The notes beneath the pieces were generated by a model. It was given only the letters and a program-made list of their open reading frames with translations. It did not search any database and had not been told where the DNA came from. The translations under genes and the position numbers were made by a program. A DNA stretch of 64,000 bases. Origin: Phaseolus vulgaris. Its lineage: Eukaryota > Streptophyta > Magnoliopsida > Fabales > Fabaceae. Below, in pieces: positions 1 to 10,552 of this stretch (positions are counted from its first letter, which is position 1; the number at the start of each line of letters is the position of its first letter). The DNA lies in the NCBI RefSeq assembly GCF_000499845.2, contig NC_023749.2, positions 21,804,273 through 21,868,272 on the forward strand, in the 5' to 3' direction.

Positions 1-668
1 CGGCCGATCGCACTCCAACGCCCAAGTCAGTGACCGAATCACCAAATACTAAGAGAACAGGAACCGTGCAAATCCTCTCTCACAGTAAGGTCTATAACTC
101 GCAAGTGTAAAGAGTGTAATCTGAACGTGCGTACCTCAGAAAGTTCGTTGAGAACTCTTATATACCTAGTTACTTTCTCTCTCCTGGCAGTTACAGACTT
201 GGACACGTGGCTCGCATCCAACTGTACACGTGCCATCATCTGGAGCCTCCTTGACTTGGGCGCTGCTTCTACTCTCATTTTGCTAAGTTACTTATGCATG
301 GTACTGCCCAGTGCATGGCTAACTTGGGAGCGCGATCTCTACTGGAATTGGCGAGTTAGGGTGCCTTCGTACACCTTCCCTGTGGTCTCGCCGGCCGCCT
401 TCATAATCTGCACCACCTTCATTTCTGGCGATGTGCTTGCTCTAGCGATCTCCAATCACCAGGTCGCCTGTGTTTACATCTGGCGACTTCATCTTTAACC
501 CGGTGATCGCCGATTCTGGTATGCTGGAGGTCGGAACACGCCGACTTAATAACTGGCGACTTCACGAGCCCCCCGACTTCCTTCCCCTCTGCCAACCTGG
601 CGCCTTGTCAACACGCCTATACTGTAGCTAGATGCCACGTCATCACTTCCGACTACCAGGGCGGTACA
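1..668 (-). mobile_element. LTR of Tat-type gypsy element (T family), partial
   Basis: This is an LTR in minus orientation. It starts, read on the minus strand, with TGTACCGCCC at 668 and runs off the left edge. It matches the 3' LTR at 55547-56339 almost throughout, including the block near its left edge (cggccgatcgcactcc) and the TATA region. The right flank is copia LTR sequence, so it inserted into copia LTR C1. Because the element is in minus orientation this would be a 5' LTR or a solo LTR; the window does not show which. The left target-site copy is not visible. Confidence 0.85.
157..164 (-). promoter_or_regulatory. TATA box of T-family LTR
   Basis: TATATAAG on the minus strand, in the same context as in the LTRs at 23492 and 55830. 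It is the likely core promoter for element transcription. Confidence 0.6.
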
Positions 669-1465
669 GTTTCGAAAAAACAACCGATTGTTTTCCTTAA
701 AACCTTAACTAAATTCTGTTAAGCGGTTTTATTTTGTTTTAAATGATCCTAACTAACTTGGCTCCTTTATTAAATGCTTTTGACCACTTGGTGGGTCTAT
801 ATAAAGGTGGTTTTACGCTCCTAATCTTGGAGTAACAGAAAGATTTTATCAAAATAGTTTTTCCAAGATTTGAAAGAGCTTTGGATCATTCTTAAGTGTG
901 TGGAATAGGATTGGGTTGTAAATCTGATCTTTAAGCTTTGTAATACCCAGGTGTATTCTATTCCCTTCTTCCTTGATTACTGTATTTCTGTAGTTGTGTC
1001 GCCAAGGAGTGTTGTGTGTTCCTGAGGGGTTCAAGATCAACACTCTTGGTGTGGTTTGCCAAAGGTAGTGTGTTTCTTGAGGGGTTCAAGGTCACTACTT
1101 TGGTGTGTGGTGTTTGTAATCTGGTTTTGATTGCATAGTGGAATACCCAGTGGTTTCTGGGGACTGGATGTAGCTCTTGGTGTAAGAGTGAACCAGTATA
1201 AATTACTTGCGTGCTTATCTCTTACCCTTTACTCTTTAAATTCTGTTTTTAAGTTGTTTTTATAAACTGCTGATAAAAACAACCGATTGTTTCGAAGAAA
1301 CAACCGATTGTTTTTCTGATATCATCTTGAAACAGTTTTGGTTCTTTGTTTCTTTGATTTCTTTCTCTGTCATTCAGCATTGATTTTCATTATACCTTCA
1401 AAGTTTGCAAAAATCCCCCTTAAACAATTCACCCCCCCTCTCGTTTAAGGCCATATATTCTAACA
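669..1465 (+). mobile_element. copia LTR fragment C1 (3' part)
   Basis: The segment ends TATATTCTAACA at 1465 and is collinear with the C3 LTR (25446-26508) from just after its first palindromic motif. It carries a TATA box at 798-806 (TATATAAAG) and paired AAACAACCGATTGTTT motifs at 1277-1312. The 5' part is cut off by the T LTR at 668. The right flank continues the protease reading frame of T0, so C1 inserted into T0 pol. Solo LTR or 3' LTR of an element extending left; not resolvable here. Confidence 0.8.
798..806 (+). promoter_or_regulatory. TATA box of copia LTR C1
   Basis: TATATAAAG, also present in the C3 LTR at 25842-25850. Confidence 0.55.
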
Positions 1466-2452
1466 ATGTTTTGGTCGACCTTTAACAAGCTACAATTGTC
1501 CCCTGATCTGTTGAGACCCTATACGGGGTACTTGTATGGATTTGCAGATAACCTAGTAGAGGTGCGTGGCTAGTTGGAGCTGAGAACGACGTTCACTGAT
1601 GGAGTGGCATCACGCACTGAGGGCATTCGATACTTGGTGGTTAACGCCAACTCAGCTTACAACATTATGTTAGGCAGACCCGCCTTGAACAGACTAAGGG
1701 CGGTGTCCTCCACACGCCACATGAAGATGAAGTTACCAGACCTTAGCGGCAAGGTGATAGTCATCAAATCAGACCAGGAAGAAGCCTGAAAATGCTATGA
1801 GAATAGTTTAAAAACAAAGAGAGGCATAGTCATGGTGATTGAGCGACCTCCTGTCTCAGATTCACCTACAGAATCAGAGTCGTTGGGAGAGGCGATGCCT
1901 GCGGAGTCTACGCCAGTCGAAGCCGCTTTAGGGGCGACGCCTATAAAAGACGCACATACGGAAGGAAAGAACGGCGAGGCCTCACCAATGGAAGGAGTAC
2001 ACGGAAAGGCCCCACCCGCAGATGAAGTACCAAGGATATCATGGGCTTACCACACCACGCCTCAATCCTCCACCATGGAGACGCCCTTCGACTTAGTATA
2101 TGGATCGGACGCGACGGCCCCAGTGGAGATCTGCGAGAGCTCGCCCCGTTTCTTGGCGTTCGTGGAGTCCAACGAAGAAAGGAGGGTGAACCTGGACTTG
2201 ACAGATGGAGCTAGAGAAGAAGCGAAAATCAAGATTGAAGCTGCGAAAAGAAGAGTGGAGCGCCAGCACAAGCTCTAAAGTGAAGTCGCGACAATTCCAG
2301 GTTGGTGAGTCGGTCATAAGAAATGCTCACCCTTACGAGTTGGAAAACAAGTTGTCTCCAAAGGGAACGGTTCATATAAGTTAGAGACTCTAGAAGGAGG
2401 CCTCATCTCACGTAGCTTGAATGAGGCGAATTTAAAGTTTTATTTCAGTTGA
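1466..2452 (+). pseudogene. T0 pol remnant: protease fused to integrase C-terminus by deletion
   Basis: From 1466 the translation shows the part of a Tat protease domain after the active site (FWSTFNKLQLSPDLL, then LGRPALNRL near 1670). There is an in-frame TAG at 1571-1573 and a TGA at 1787-1789. At about 2025 the sequence jumps to the end of integrase (WAYHTTPQSS, then SLVYGSDA-like residues), so RT, both RNase H domains and most of integrase are deleted. The segment 1832-2278 is open and joins post-protease acidic sequence to integrase. A frameshift near 2277 and a small deletion near 2366 precede the terminal LKFYFS and stop at 2450-2452. It is non-functional as pol. Confidence 0.8.
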
Positions 2453-2473
2453 TGTTATTCCAATTGAAGTTTG

Positions 2474-2528
2474 TAAAGGGGACACTCTTTTTCCCTCCTG
2501 GGGGTTTTTTAACGAGGTCACCCGAATA
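2474..2528 (+). other. conserved block after integrase stop (Tat family), T0 copy
   Basis: It runs from GGGGACACTC through a TTTTTCCC stretch and a G5T6 stretch to AACGAGGTCACCCGAATA. The same block follows integrase in E (48027-48085) and T (61010-61065), with only a few differences, although the flanking 3' regions do not resemble each other. Its role is unknown; an RNA 3'-end or priming signal is possible. Confidence 0.55.
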
Positions 2529-2607
2529 AAGAAAAGAGAATTTTAAAATGTTTTTGCTTTACTTTTTCCCTTATTCAACTGAAAGATCAAAGGTTAAAGA
2601 AACAAAG

Positions 2608-2815
2608 ACGAAAACTTGAAGCGCCACCAAGATGAGGCGTCGCCAAGATAAGTCGTCGCCTAGAGGAGGTGTCGCCAAGATGAGGCGCTGCCAAGAAAAC
2701 GCGTCGCCAATATAAGGCGTCGTCAAGATAAGGTGTCGCAAAGAGGAGGCGTCGGTAAGATGGCGATGTCGGGATAAGGTGTTACTAGAACAGGGCGTCA
2801 CCAGCACAAGGCGTC
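2608..2815 (+). repeat. short tandem array of GGCGTCGCC-type units
   Basis: About a dozen diverged 14-17 bp units around the core GGCGTCGCCAAGAT. The same unit appears inside Tat LTRs at 12150-12300 and, inverted, at 44840-44925, so this motif has spread between the LTR and the internal 3' region. Confidence 0.75.
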
Positions 2816-2862
2816 ACCGCCAGGTACTCAAGCAAAAGTCAAGTTCAGAGCAAGATAATAGG

Positions 2863-3459
2863 TATGTCTAGTACAAGTTAAAATCTGGGAGCCTAGTCCT
2901 TGATCAGGGGTAAAGGGATTCCTTCGGGACGCCCCCTCCTCAAGTATGAACAACTAGCCCCGGTGCCGGATATCAATATAAGCTAAAATCCGGGAGCCTA
3001 GTCCTTGATCAGGGGTTGAGGGATTCCTTCGGGACGCCCCCTCCTCAAGTATGAACAACTAGCCCCGGTGCCGGATATCAGTATAAGCTAAAATCCGGGA
3101 GCGTAGTCCTTGATCAGGGGTTAAGGGATTCCTTCGGGACGCCCCCTCCTCAAGTATGAACAACTAGCCCCGGAGCCGGATATCAGTATAAGTTAAAATC
3201 CGGGAGCCTAGTCCTTGATCAGGGGTTAAGGGATTCCTTCGGGACGCCCCCTCCTCAAGTATGAACAACTAGCCCCGGTGCCATATATTAGTATAAGTTG
3301 AAATCCCGGAGCCTAGTCCTTGATCAGGGGTTAAGGGATTCCTTCAGGGTGCCCCCTCCTCAAGTATGAACAACTAGCCCCGGAGCCGGATATCAGTATG
3401 ACTTAAAATCCGGGAGCCTAGTCCTTGATCAGGGGTTAAGGGATTCCTTCGGGACGTCA
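2863..3459 (+). repeat. 105-bp tandem repeat array, left part
   Basis: The marker GATCAGGGG occurs at 2902, 3007, 3112, 3217, 3322 and 3427, an exact 105-bp period over six copies. Units contain GGATTCCTTCGGGACG and CAACTAGCCCCGG. The array is interrupted at 3459 by A1 and resumes at 8222. It lies in the 3' untranslated region of T0, a place where Tat elements are known to carry variable tandem repeats. Confidence 0.9.
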
Positions 3460-4395
3460 TGATGAGAATCAAATAAATGAGGCTTTTATTGAAGAAGGAA
3501 GAGGACATTCGCCTTCACATTGGAAGTTTTCCCTTCTAGTCTTCTCAAAATTAAAAGAAGACATCAAATTAAGATGAGGCCCAAGCCCAAGAAGGCCAAA
3601 GCCCAACAAGCCCAAGTCCATCCCATGAGGGGCAAGGCCAAGCATTAAATAAAAGAGCATCATTTGATTTACTCTTGTAGGAGGTGTGGATATTAAATAA
3701 AGAAGTGTGAAAATGTAAAATAAAGTCACATTATCCATGTGACTTAGGAGAGTAGGTGTAGGTGTAGTTTTTAGGAGGTGTCATAGTAGAAAAAGGTCAC
3801 ACCTCCCATGTGACTTGTTTTTTGTGGGAATTTCAAATGAGTTTTATTTGAATTTTCCCACCTATTTTCCAGCACCCTCACACTATAAATAGAGGTGTGG
3901 GTTCTTGTAAAATTCAGATTGGAAATTAGCAATAGAGAAACTCTACTCAATTTGAGAGAGAATCTGTGAGAGTTTGTCTTCTCCTACACCTTGTCTTATC
4001 TTGAGTGCATTTGGTTCTCTCAAATGGCGGCACTAGCTCACTCATCTTGGAGTCTTCATCCTCTAAGTGGCGTGATCATCAAACCAAAGCATCCATCTTC
4101 CTTTCATCTCCATTATCATACAAAGCATAAACATGTCTTAGCTTCTTTTGTTCGGTGCATTTCTGTTCTTGTTCATTTTATTCGGTGTTTTTTCCTTTTT
4201 TACACAATTTGTTCGGTTCAATTGACAATAGATGGCTCCTCCATATGAGTTTGGTGTTTGGTGCAAGTCTTGGTGAGTTCTTGAAACATAGAACCTTGAT
4301 CCAATTCTATTATAAGTGCCTAAGCTATCTCCAACTCAAGTTGAGTCCATAGAATGTCAAAGAATCATCTCTTCTTTGCTAGTGGATTCATATCA
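3460..4395 (+). repeat. A1 5' LTR
   Basis: 936 bp, TGATGAGAATC...GATTCATATCA. TATA box TATAAATAG at 3884-3892. Near its 3' end are GTTCGGTT-rich stretches. It differs from the 3' LTR by a few percent of substitutions and by a block of roughly 110 bp present only in the 3' LTR. Confidence 0.9.
3884..3892 (+). promoter_or_regulatory. TATA box of A1 5' LTR
   Basis: TATAAATAG in CACTATAAATAGAGGTGTGG; repeated in the 3' LTR at 7607-7615. Confidence 0.6.
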
Positions 4396-4397
4396 TG

Positions 4398-4412
4398 TGG
4401 TATCTAGAGTTT
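4398..4412 (+). other. A1 primer-binding site (tRNA-iMet type, degenerate)
   Basis: TGGTATCTAGAGTTT begins two bases after the 5' LTR. The plant tRNA-iMet site is TGGTATCAGAGC; one extra base and substitutions separate the two. B1 carries the exact form at 31272. Confidence 0.6.
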
Positions 4413-5628
4413 AGGTGTGTTCTTGTTTAATTTTGAGTTGTGTTGCACTTTATTTCAAGAGCTCTATAATTCTTGTTGTTTACTTTTATGTTTTTAGGCT
4501 AATTTTGAGTTTTATTGTGGTTTTCTTATTTGTGCCTATCATATGTTTGTGTATTTTCCTTTTTTAATCCATACAAGTTTTGTCATAGTCATGTTTTCCA
4601 AGTATGTCATCACTTCTTGTAGTACTTTTATTGAATTTTTTTTGTTTCTTGCTTTAGTGTAATACAGTTTTCTGAGTTTGATACTTGATCCTTTGTGCAT
4701 TTTCTGTTTTAGTATTGAGTTCATACTTGTATTTTAGATCTATACAAGTTCCTATACATCATTTTCCATTATGTCTTTGCTAGTTCTTAATTCTAATTTT
4801 CATTCCTGTTAGGATTCCTCTGTTCTTCTGAAAACGTGCTTACTATTTTTGTTTTATTGCAATTGATTTACTCACTGGAAATTTCTGAAATTCTGGATTT
4901 GTGTTCTTTAAAGTGTTATAAAAGAGTACAAAAAAGAAGTACTCAAAAATTCAAAGTACAAAAAAAATGATAAATCAAAAACAAAAAGTGTGCAATTTTG
5001 CCGAAAAAAATATGGTAATCTGGCAGCGATTTTTAAAAATTTATCTCAATTAATTGGCTTACTGTTTTTGAGTAATTCCAGTGCCATTGTTGAGCTAAGA
5101 TCTTGAAGTTTCTGTGGTTAAAATTTCATAATCCAGTTCGCTTTATATCATTCCAGTTAAATCAGTGAACATCAAGCACAGTTTGCATAAAAAAATATAT
5201 TTTCCAGTAGCTTGTTTTTGTTTTCTTCATCTACTCTAGTACTTTTCTTTAGGTATCTTTTGTGTGCCTTCTTTTTCATTGAGTACCTTATTTTTCTTGC
5301 TTGTCTTTTGATCATTAATCTTTGAGTTTGTCATACATCTAGTATTCCTTTTGTTATAGCCTTTTATTGCTTATACCTTTTCTTGCTTGTCTTTCTTTAT
5401 TCCTTGGTTTTGTGGTGAAGTGCTTTGAAGATTGTGTGCTCTTGCTTTGGCATCTTTCATTTGAGGATTACTAAGGCCTCAAGATAAGCTTGGTTCAGAG
5501 AGTATTCTTTCTTTGAGAGTGATTTTTCAGTGCCACTTCACTTCGGCAATTGGTTCCAAATCATTTTAGCTAACTTTGTTTTCTTAAACTTTGTTTGCTG
5601 TTTTGTTGTTTGCTGTTTTCTTTTCCAA
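4413..5628 (+). other. A1 untranslated leader
   Basis: A T-rich stretch of about 1.2 kb between the primer site and gag. No open frame or RNA gene seen. Equivalent long leaders precede gag in B1 and B2, with related phrases (a bladed A-rich AAAAATGATAAATC segment near 4965). Confidence 0.55.
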
Positions 5629-7111
5629 ATGGCTGCTTATTCCAGTGATGAGTATTACAACAAGCATTCTCCTAGCAAATATTTTGTCCTTGGTGAATTA
5701 AAGGAGGCCAAGCGAGCCATTACACAAAAAGATGAAGCTATTACACAACAAGCTGAAGCTATTAGACGGTTGGAGGAAAGATTGCAAAGCCTTGAAATGA
5801 AGCAAGCTAGGTCCTCTCATTCTATTCATGGAGAGCATCATCATCATAGACCTTCATCAAGAGGCTCTTCCAATGATCATGGTCGTGAAGAAGAACATAG
5901 AAGAAGGAGGCCTCAACCCAACTTTCATGGATATAGACCACCTCATGCTCATGAAGATAAACGTGAAGATGGCTACTACCGTGATGCAAAGGCAAAGCTC
6001 CCTTCGGTCAAAATTCCTAGTTTCAATGGGGATAGTGATCCTAATGTGTATCTAGATTGGGAGGCTAAATGTGAACAGATTTTTGACCTCCATGAGATCC
6101 TAGATGAGCACAAATATAAGCTAGCCACCTTAGAATTTAGTGATTATGCCAAAGAATGGTGGCATAAAATTGTAATGGACATTATATATCGCAAGAAACC
6201 TCCCGTGGTTTCTTGGAATACTTTGAAAGAGTGTATGCGCGCGAGGTTTGTTCCTCCTTCTAGGAAGGAACACTTGTTGAAGTTCCAAAGGCTTCCTCAA
6301 GGACATAGGATGGTAGATGAATACTTTAAAGATTTTGAAACAACTTTGACTAAAATGAATATGCATGCTAATGAAGAGTCAAAGATTAAATGGTTTGTAC
6401 GTGGTTTGAGAAGAGAAATTAGAGACTTTGTAGAATTAAATGAGTATTCTTCTTTAAAGAATGTGTTTCGCAAAGCCATCAAGGTAGAATCATATCTTTT
6501 GAAAAAAACTTTCAACAATACTCATGATGATGATTTCTACAACTCTTCTAGGAAGGATGCAAACAAAATTTCTACTCAAATTTCTCCTTCCAATTTTTCC
6601 AAACAAACCATGTTTCCAAAAAAAAGTTTCTACTACAAATCCTTCTACTACTAAGTCACCTACCAAAACTTCAAATATCAAATGTTTTAAATGTTTAGGT
6701 TTTGGGCATATAGCTCTTCATTGTCCACAAAAGCAAATCTTAAAGATAAACAAGGTAAAACAAGACCTCACTCACCCACCTACCACAAGTAAAAATGAAA
6801 AACACAAAGAAGGCCAAGTTGACATAGGTCTTATACTTTCACATCCAAGGTGTTTTCCTTCCTTATCTTTTTCATTACCAAAGGTTCTTACTTTACCACC
6901 ATCTTGGTTAAAAAATGTTAGGGATGATTTTTTCATACCTCCTAATGGTTGTCACCATTTAAGAGGACTTTTTCCAAAAGATATCATCATTCCTAAACAA
7001 ATTTTTCCAACTTGGTCTTTTATAGACCCTCCATTTTTGAAATCCCATTGTTTCCAAATGCTAAGTCATGTTTTCCTTTTTCTTCCACTTTTAATCGTAA
7101 GAATAAATTGA
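5629..7111 (+). pseudogene. A1 gag with one frameshift
   Basis: The start is chosen at ATG 5629 (MAAYSSDEYY); the frame is open further upstream to 5530 but that part looks like leader. N-terminal coiled coil with repeated EAITQ units, then a His/Arg-rich stretch, then a Ty3-type retrotransposon gag domain (WHKI, VSWNTLKECMRARF, EYFKDFETTL, WFVRGL) at about residues 140-280. The frame closes at 6654, just past an eight-A run (6618-6625), and continues in the next frame with a zinc knuckle CFKCLGFGHIALHC (about 6683-6724) and a Pro/Phe-rich tail to 7111. A one-base change in the A-run is the simplest cause. Gag would package the element RNA. Confidence 0.8.
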
Positions 7112-7131
7112 CTTTGTTATATGCAGCGATT

Positions 7132-7281
7132 CAGAATTCGTGGACGAATTCTCTCCAACTCGAGGAGTATGATGAGAGTCAAATAAATGAGGCTTTTATT
7201 GATGAAGGAAGAGGACATTCGCCTTCACATTTGAAGTTTTTCCTTCTAGTCTTCTCAAAATTAAAAGAAGACATCAAATAA
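7132..7281 (+). pseudogene. A1 remnant of pol C-terminus reading into 3' LTR
   Basis: NSLQLEEYDESQ matches the end of the A2 integrase frame (NSLQLGEYD). In A1 the frame crosses the LTR start at 7170 and stays open to 7281. All upstream pol is missing, so only the last codons of pol and the plus-primer region survived. Confidence 0.6.
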
Positions 7282-8221
7282 AGATGAGGCCCAAGCCCAA
7301 AGCCCAAGCCCAAGAAGGCCAAAGTCCAACAAGCCCAAGTCCATCCCATGAGGGGCAAGGCCAAGCATTAAATAAAAGAACATCATTTGATTTACTCTTG
7401 TAGGAGGTGTGGATATTAAATAAAGAAGTGTGAAAATGTAAAATAAAGTCACATTATCCATGTGACTTAGGAGAGTAGGTGTAGGTGTAGTTTTTAGGAG
7501 GTGTCATAGTAGAAAAAGGTCACACCTCCCATGTGACTTGTTTTTGGTGGGAATTTCAAATGAGTTTTATTTGAATTTTCCCGCCTATTTTCTAGCACCC
7601 TCACACTATAAATAGAGGTGTGGGCTCTTGTAAAATTCAGATTGGAAATTAGTAATAGAGAAACTCTACTCAATTTGAGAGAGAATTTATGAGAGCTTGC
7701 TTCTCCTTCACCTTGTCTTATCTTGAGTGCATTTGGTTCTCTCAAGTGGCGGCACTAGCTCACTCATCTTGGAGTCTTCATCCTCTAAGTGGCGTGATCA
7801 TCAAACCAAAGCATCCATCTCCATAAGTTCTTCTTTCTTTCATCTCCATTTTATATGAAGCTTAAACATGTCTTAATTTCTTTTGTTCGGTTCATCTTCC
7901 TGTCCTTGCACTTTTGTTCGGCTGTTTTCATTTGATTATGTTTTAATCCAGTTCAATAGCTTCTTTTCATAATTCTATTCGGTTCTTTTGCTTTCTTAAA
8001 GGTTTTAATCGGTGCCTTTGCCTTTTTACACAATTTGTTCGGTTCAATTGACAATGGATGGCTCTTCCATATGAGTTTGGTGTTTGGTGCAAGTCTTGGT
8101 GAGTTCTTGAAACATAGAACCTTGATCCAGTTCTATTATAAGTGCCTAAGCTATCTCCAACTCAAGTTGAGTCCATAGAATGTCAAAGAATCATCTCTTC
8201 TTTGCTAGCGGATTCATATCA
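7170..8221 (+). repeat. A1 3' LTR
   Basis: 1052 bp, TGATGAGAGTC...GATTCATATCA, TATA box at 7607-7615. It has extra GTTCGG-rich sequence at about 7830-8030 that is missing from the 5' LTR, so either the 5' copy lost it or a repeat expansion occurred after insertion. Confidence 0.9.
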
Positions 8222-8390
8222 CGCCCCCTCCTCAAGTATGAACAACTAGCCCCGGTGCCAGATGTCGGTATAAGTCAGAAACCCGAGCGCTTAGTCCTTG
8301 AGCAGGGGTTAAGGGATTCCTTCGGGACGCCCCCTCCTTAGGTATGAATAGATGGCCCCGGTATTAGACGATAAATGCAAGCTAAAATCT
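8222..8390 (+). repeat. 105-bp tandem repeat array, right part
   Basis: Continuation of the T0 array after A1. It holds the end of one unit and a more diverged unit (marker GAGCAGGGG at 8300). Confidence 0.85.
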
Positions 8391-8896
8391 GGCACAGGTG
8401 AGATGAGTCCTCCTCGCCCTCAAGCAACGCTCAGGCACCAAAGACGAACATATATAGTCCTCCCTCGGCTTTGAGCGATGTTGAGGCCTTAGTAGAGACT
8501 GAATCCCTCCTTGCCTTTAGGCAATGATGAGGCAGGCGACGCCTTCATAAGAAGGATTCCTCGCAGATGGAAGGACCAAGCAGAATTCTGAGTGAAAGGA
8601 TCAGGAGAAGGGTATACATTGCGACTCAGAGGCGAAGGTAAGAGAAGAGATTACGCGCTACCTACAGGGTTAGAAGACAAGGCGATGAAGCGTGCATTGA
8701 AAGTGAGTACCAACTACGCCTTTGGTATGGTAAAGAAAGCAGGAACAGATGAAAGAGCAAGAGAAGTTAAAAGTATACAAGCGTATGTAAAGATAAATTT
8801 CGAATGGCATGTAAATAAACATAGTTAAGCGTCAAAATTACAAGTAAATAGATGCAAATTTTCAAGAAGAAAGATGGAGATCTGTCAAACGGCCGT
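8391..8896. other. T0 3' region without genes
   Basis: Between the array and the antisense gene. CCTC-rich, weakly repetitive sequence at 8400-8540 (repeated TCCTCGCC / GGCGATG-like words). The short open frame here has no recognisable domain and I do not call it a gene. Confidence 0.5.
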
Positions 8897-10240
8897 TCAC
8901 TCCCCAAGGTCGAGAGGCACAACCTTCCCATCAACAATATGGTTAAAAGGGTTGCAGTTGGAGGTATCAATTCCTAGGTTTTCAAAGGTGGCTTAAGCTA
9001 GGGCCTCTTGAAATCCCTCTGCAAAGGTGTCATCCATATTATCAATGAGTTTCTTTCTGGCTTCCTCCAGTTTTTCAATGGTGGAGTCCCGAGTCTTCTT
9101 CTCCTCAATAAGCTCCTTGTTGGCCCACTCCAGCTTTTCGATTGTGGAGTCTCCGGAAGCTAATTGCTTCTCGAGAACTTCCTTCTCCACCTGAAGCTTG
9201 TCCAGTTCAGCTTGGAACTTACCATGCTCAGATTGGAGAAGATTGAGCGCTTCCATTTTTGCAGTTAGCTCCCCTTCGGCCTTCTCCAACATTTGCTTCT
9301 GCTGGGCCTCAGAAGCCTGCATCGCCACTTCAAGAGCAGCGATTTTGGATTTAAGGGATGCCACCTGAGCAAGGAGCTCTGCGCCAGCTTGCCTTGCGTC
9401 GTGTAGACGTTTCCAGGCTTCTGCGTTAAGTTCCCCAGCACTTCTCAGAGGGGCCTTGTAGAATTCTTCTTGGCATGCCCAGCCTTCAGGGTAGCCACTT
9501 CCTGTTGAAGGGCTTGGAGAGCGCTTGTCTCTTTAGTTTTGGCCCTGGCCTGAGCACGCTAATCAAGGGCAATGGCCAAGAAGGCCCCCAAATAATAAGG
9601 CATGCCTTCTCTCCTTTCGCCGGGGGAGCCTCCCGGCGATAACCCCCCATTGAACCCCCTCATCAGTTGAATAATTGGAGGGGGAATAGCGATGATTTCC
9701 TGCCGGCGGGGGCGGATGCAGAAGCAATAGGTGCCTCAGTTGGTGGTGGAGGCGGTGACGACTCAGTTCCGACGCCCCTTTCTTGGACTGTTGGCGGTGG
9801 CGGTGGAGATGTGGCACAAGGTGGACTATCCCTAAAAGACCCACCACCATGGGGGGAAGTGGTTGGTGGGGTGAAGGCCCTAGCAACCCTCCTCCTCTTG
9901 AAGACTAGCCCTTCACCGAAGTCTTCATCATCAGACGGTATCTCCAGCACCCTTTTTCCTTTGTCTCGGGGGGCTGGAGCAGGGGATGAAGCCACGGCTA
10001 GGGGAACTGTGGAGATGGGCGGAGGCGAGTTTGGTGTTAGCAACGTATGGGGACTTTGTGGTGGTGAAGATGGACCTAGTGGGGTTTCGGAAGAGGTCGG
10101 TGTTTGAAAGGTCGATGGAGAAGGAAGGTTTGGTTCGGAGGTGGGAGTATTGGAGACACCAGCCTTTGTGGGCGTTGCAGCGGGACGTGCTCTCAAGGAC
10201 CTGGCCAGCTCCGTCCTTGTTGCTGAATCCATCACTGACG

Positions 10241-10552
10241 CTACACCATATAAATCAGAGAACAAAGATTAGAGCCAATGCCAAGTCAAGCAGGAAGCAT
10301 CGGACACACAGCTAAACATAGAAATTTGGAGTTAGGACTTGAGCTCAAGATCAATTACAGAGTGTCAACTCCGCCACTGGCGCAGATTTGCAGAACAACA
10401 ATACATGCAGATAAATGAAAATTAAAGTAGATAAACAGGACACTCAGCAATAAAGGAAGCATGTTGAGAAGACAAGCATCATACGCATGGACCGGCGGAA
10501 GCACAATTAAAAGGGGAAAGAGCAAAGAGGAGCAAGGAGCGAGTCTCCCTAC
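10241..10552 (-). other. predicted intron in T0 antisense gene
   Basis: Minus strand GTAGGG...TGTAG, 312 bp. It interrupts the frame in phase 1, at the same protein position and phase as the 180-bp intron 57884-58063 of T. The two intron sequences are unlike each other. Confidence 0.65.

Larger units (their letters stand above)
3460..8221 (+). mobile_element. A1: gag-only LTR retrotransposon (TR-GAG type)
   Basis: Complete, non-autonomous element of 4.76 kb: 5' LTR 3460-4395, primer site 4398-4412, long leader, gag pseudogene 5629-7111, last codons of pol near 7132, 3' LTR 7170-8221. LTR ends are TG...CA. It has no protease, RT, RNase H or integrase. It inserted into the 105-bp array of T0. 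The flanks are CGTCA (left) and CGCCC (right), so the target duplication is imperfect. The arrangement fits the plant class called terminal-repeat retrotransposons with a gag domain; it would need proteins from a full-length relative such as A2. Confidence 0.85.

Noticed and set aside
2863..3459. 105-bp direct repeats as a CRISPR-like array
   Set aside because: Units are contiguous and equal along their whole length, with no short repeat plus unique spacer pattern, and the context is a plant retrotransposon.
9667..10107. 146-codon plus-strand open frame, Gly-rich
   Set aside because: It is the opposite strand of the Pro-rich exon of the T0 antisense gene, which has homology support; the plus-strand frame has none.
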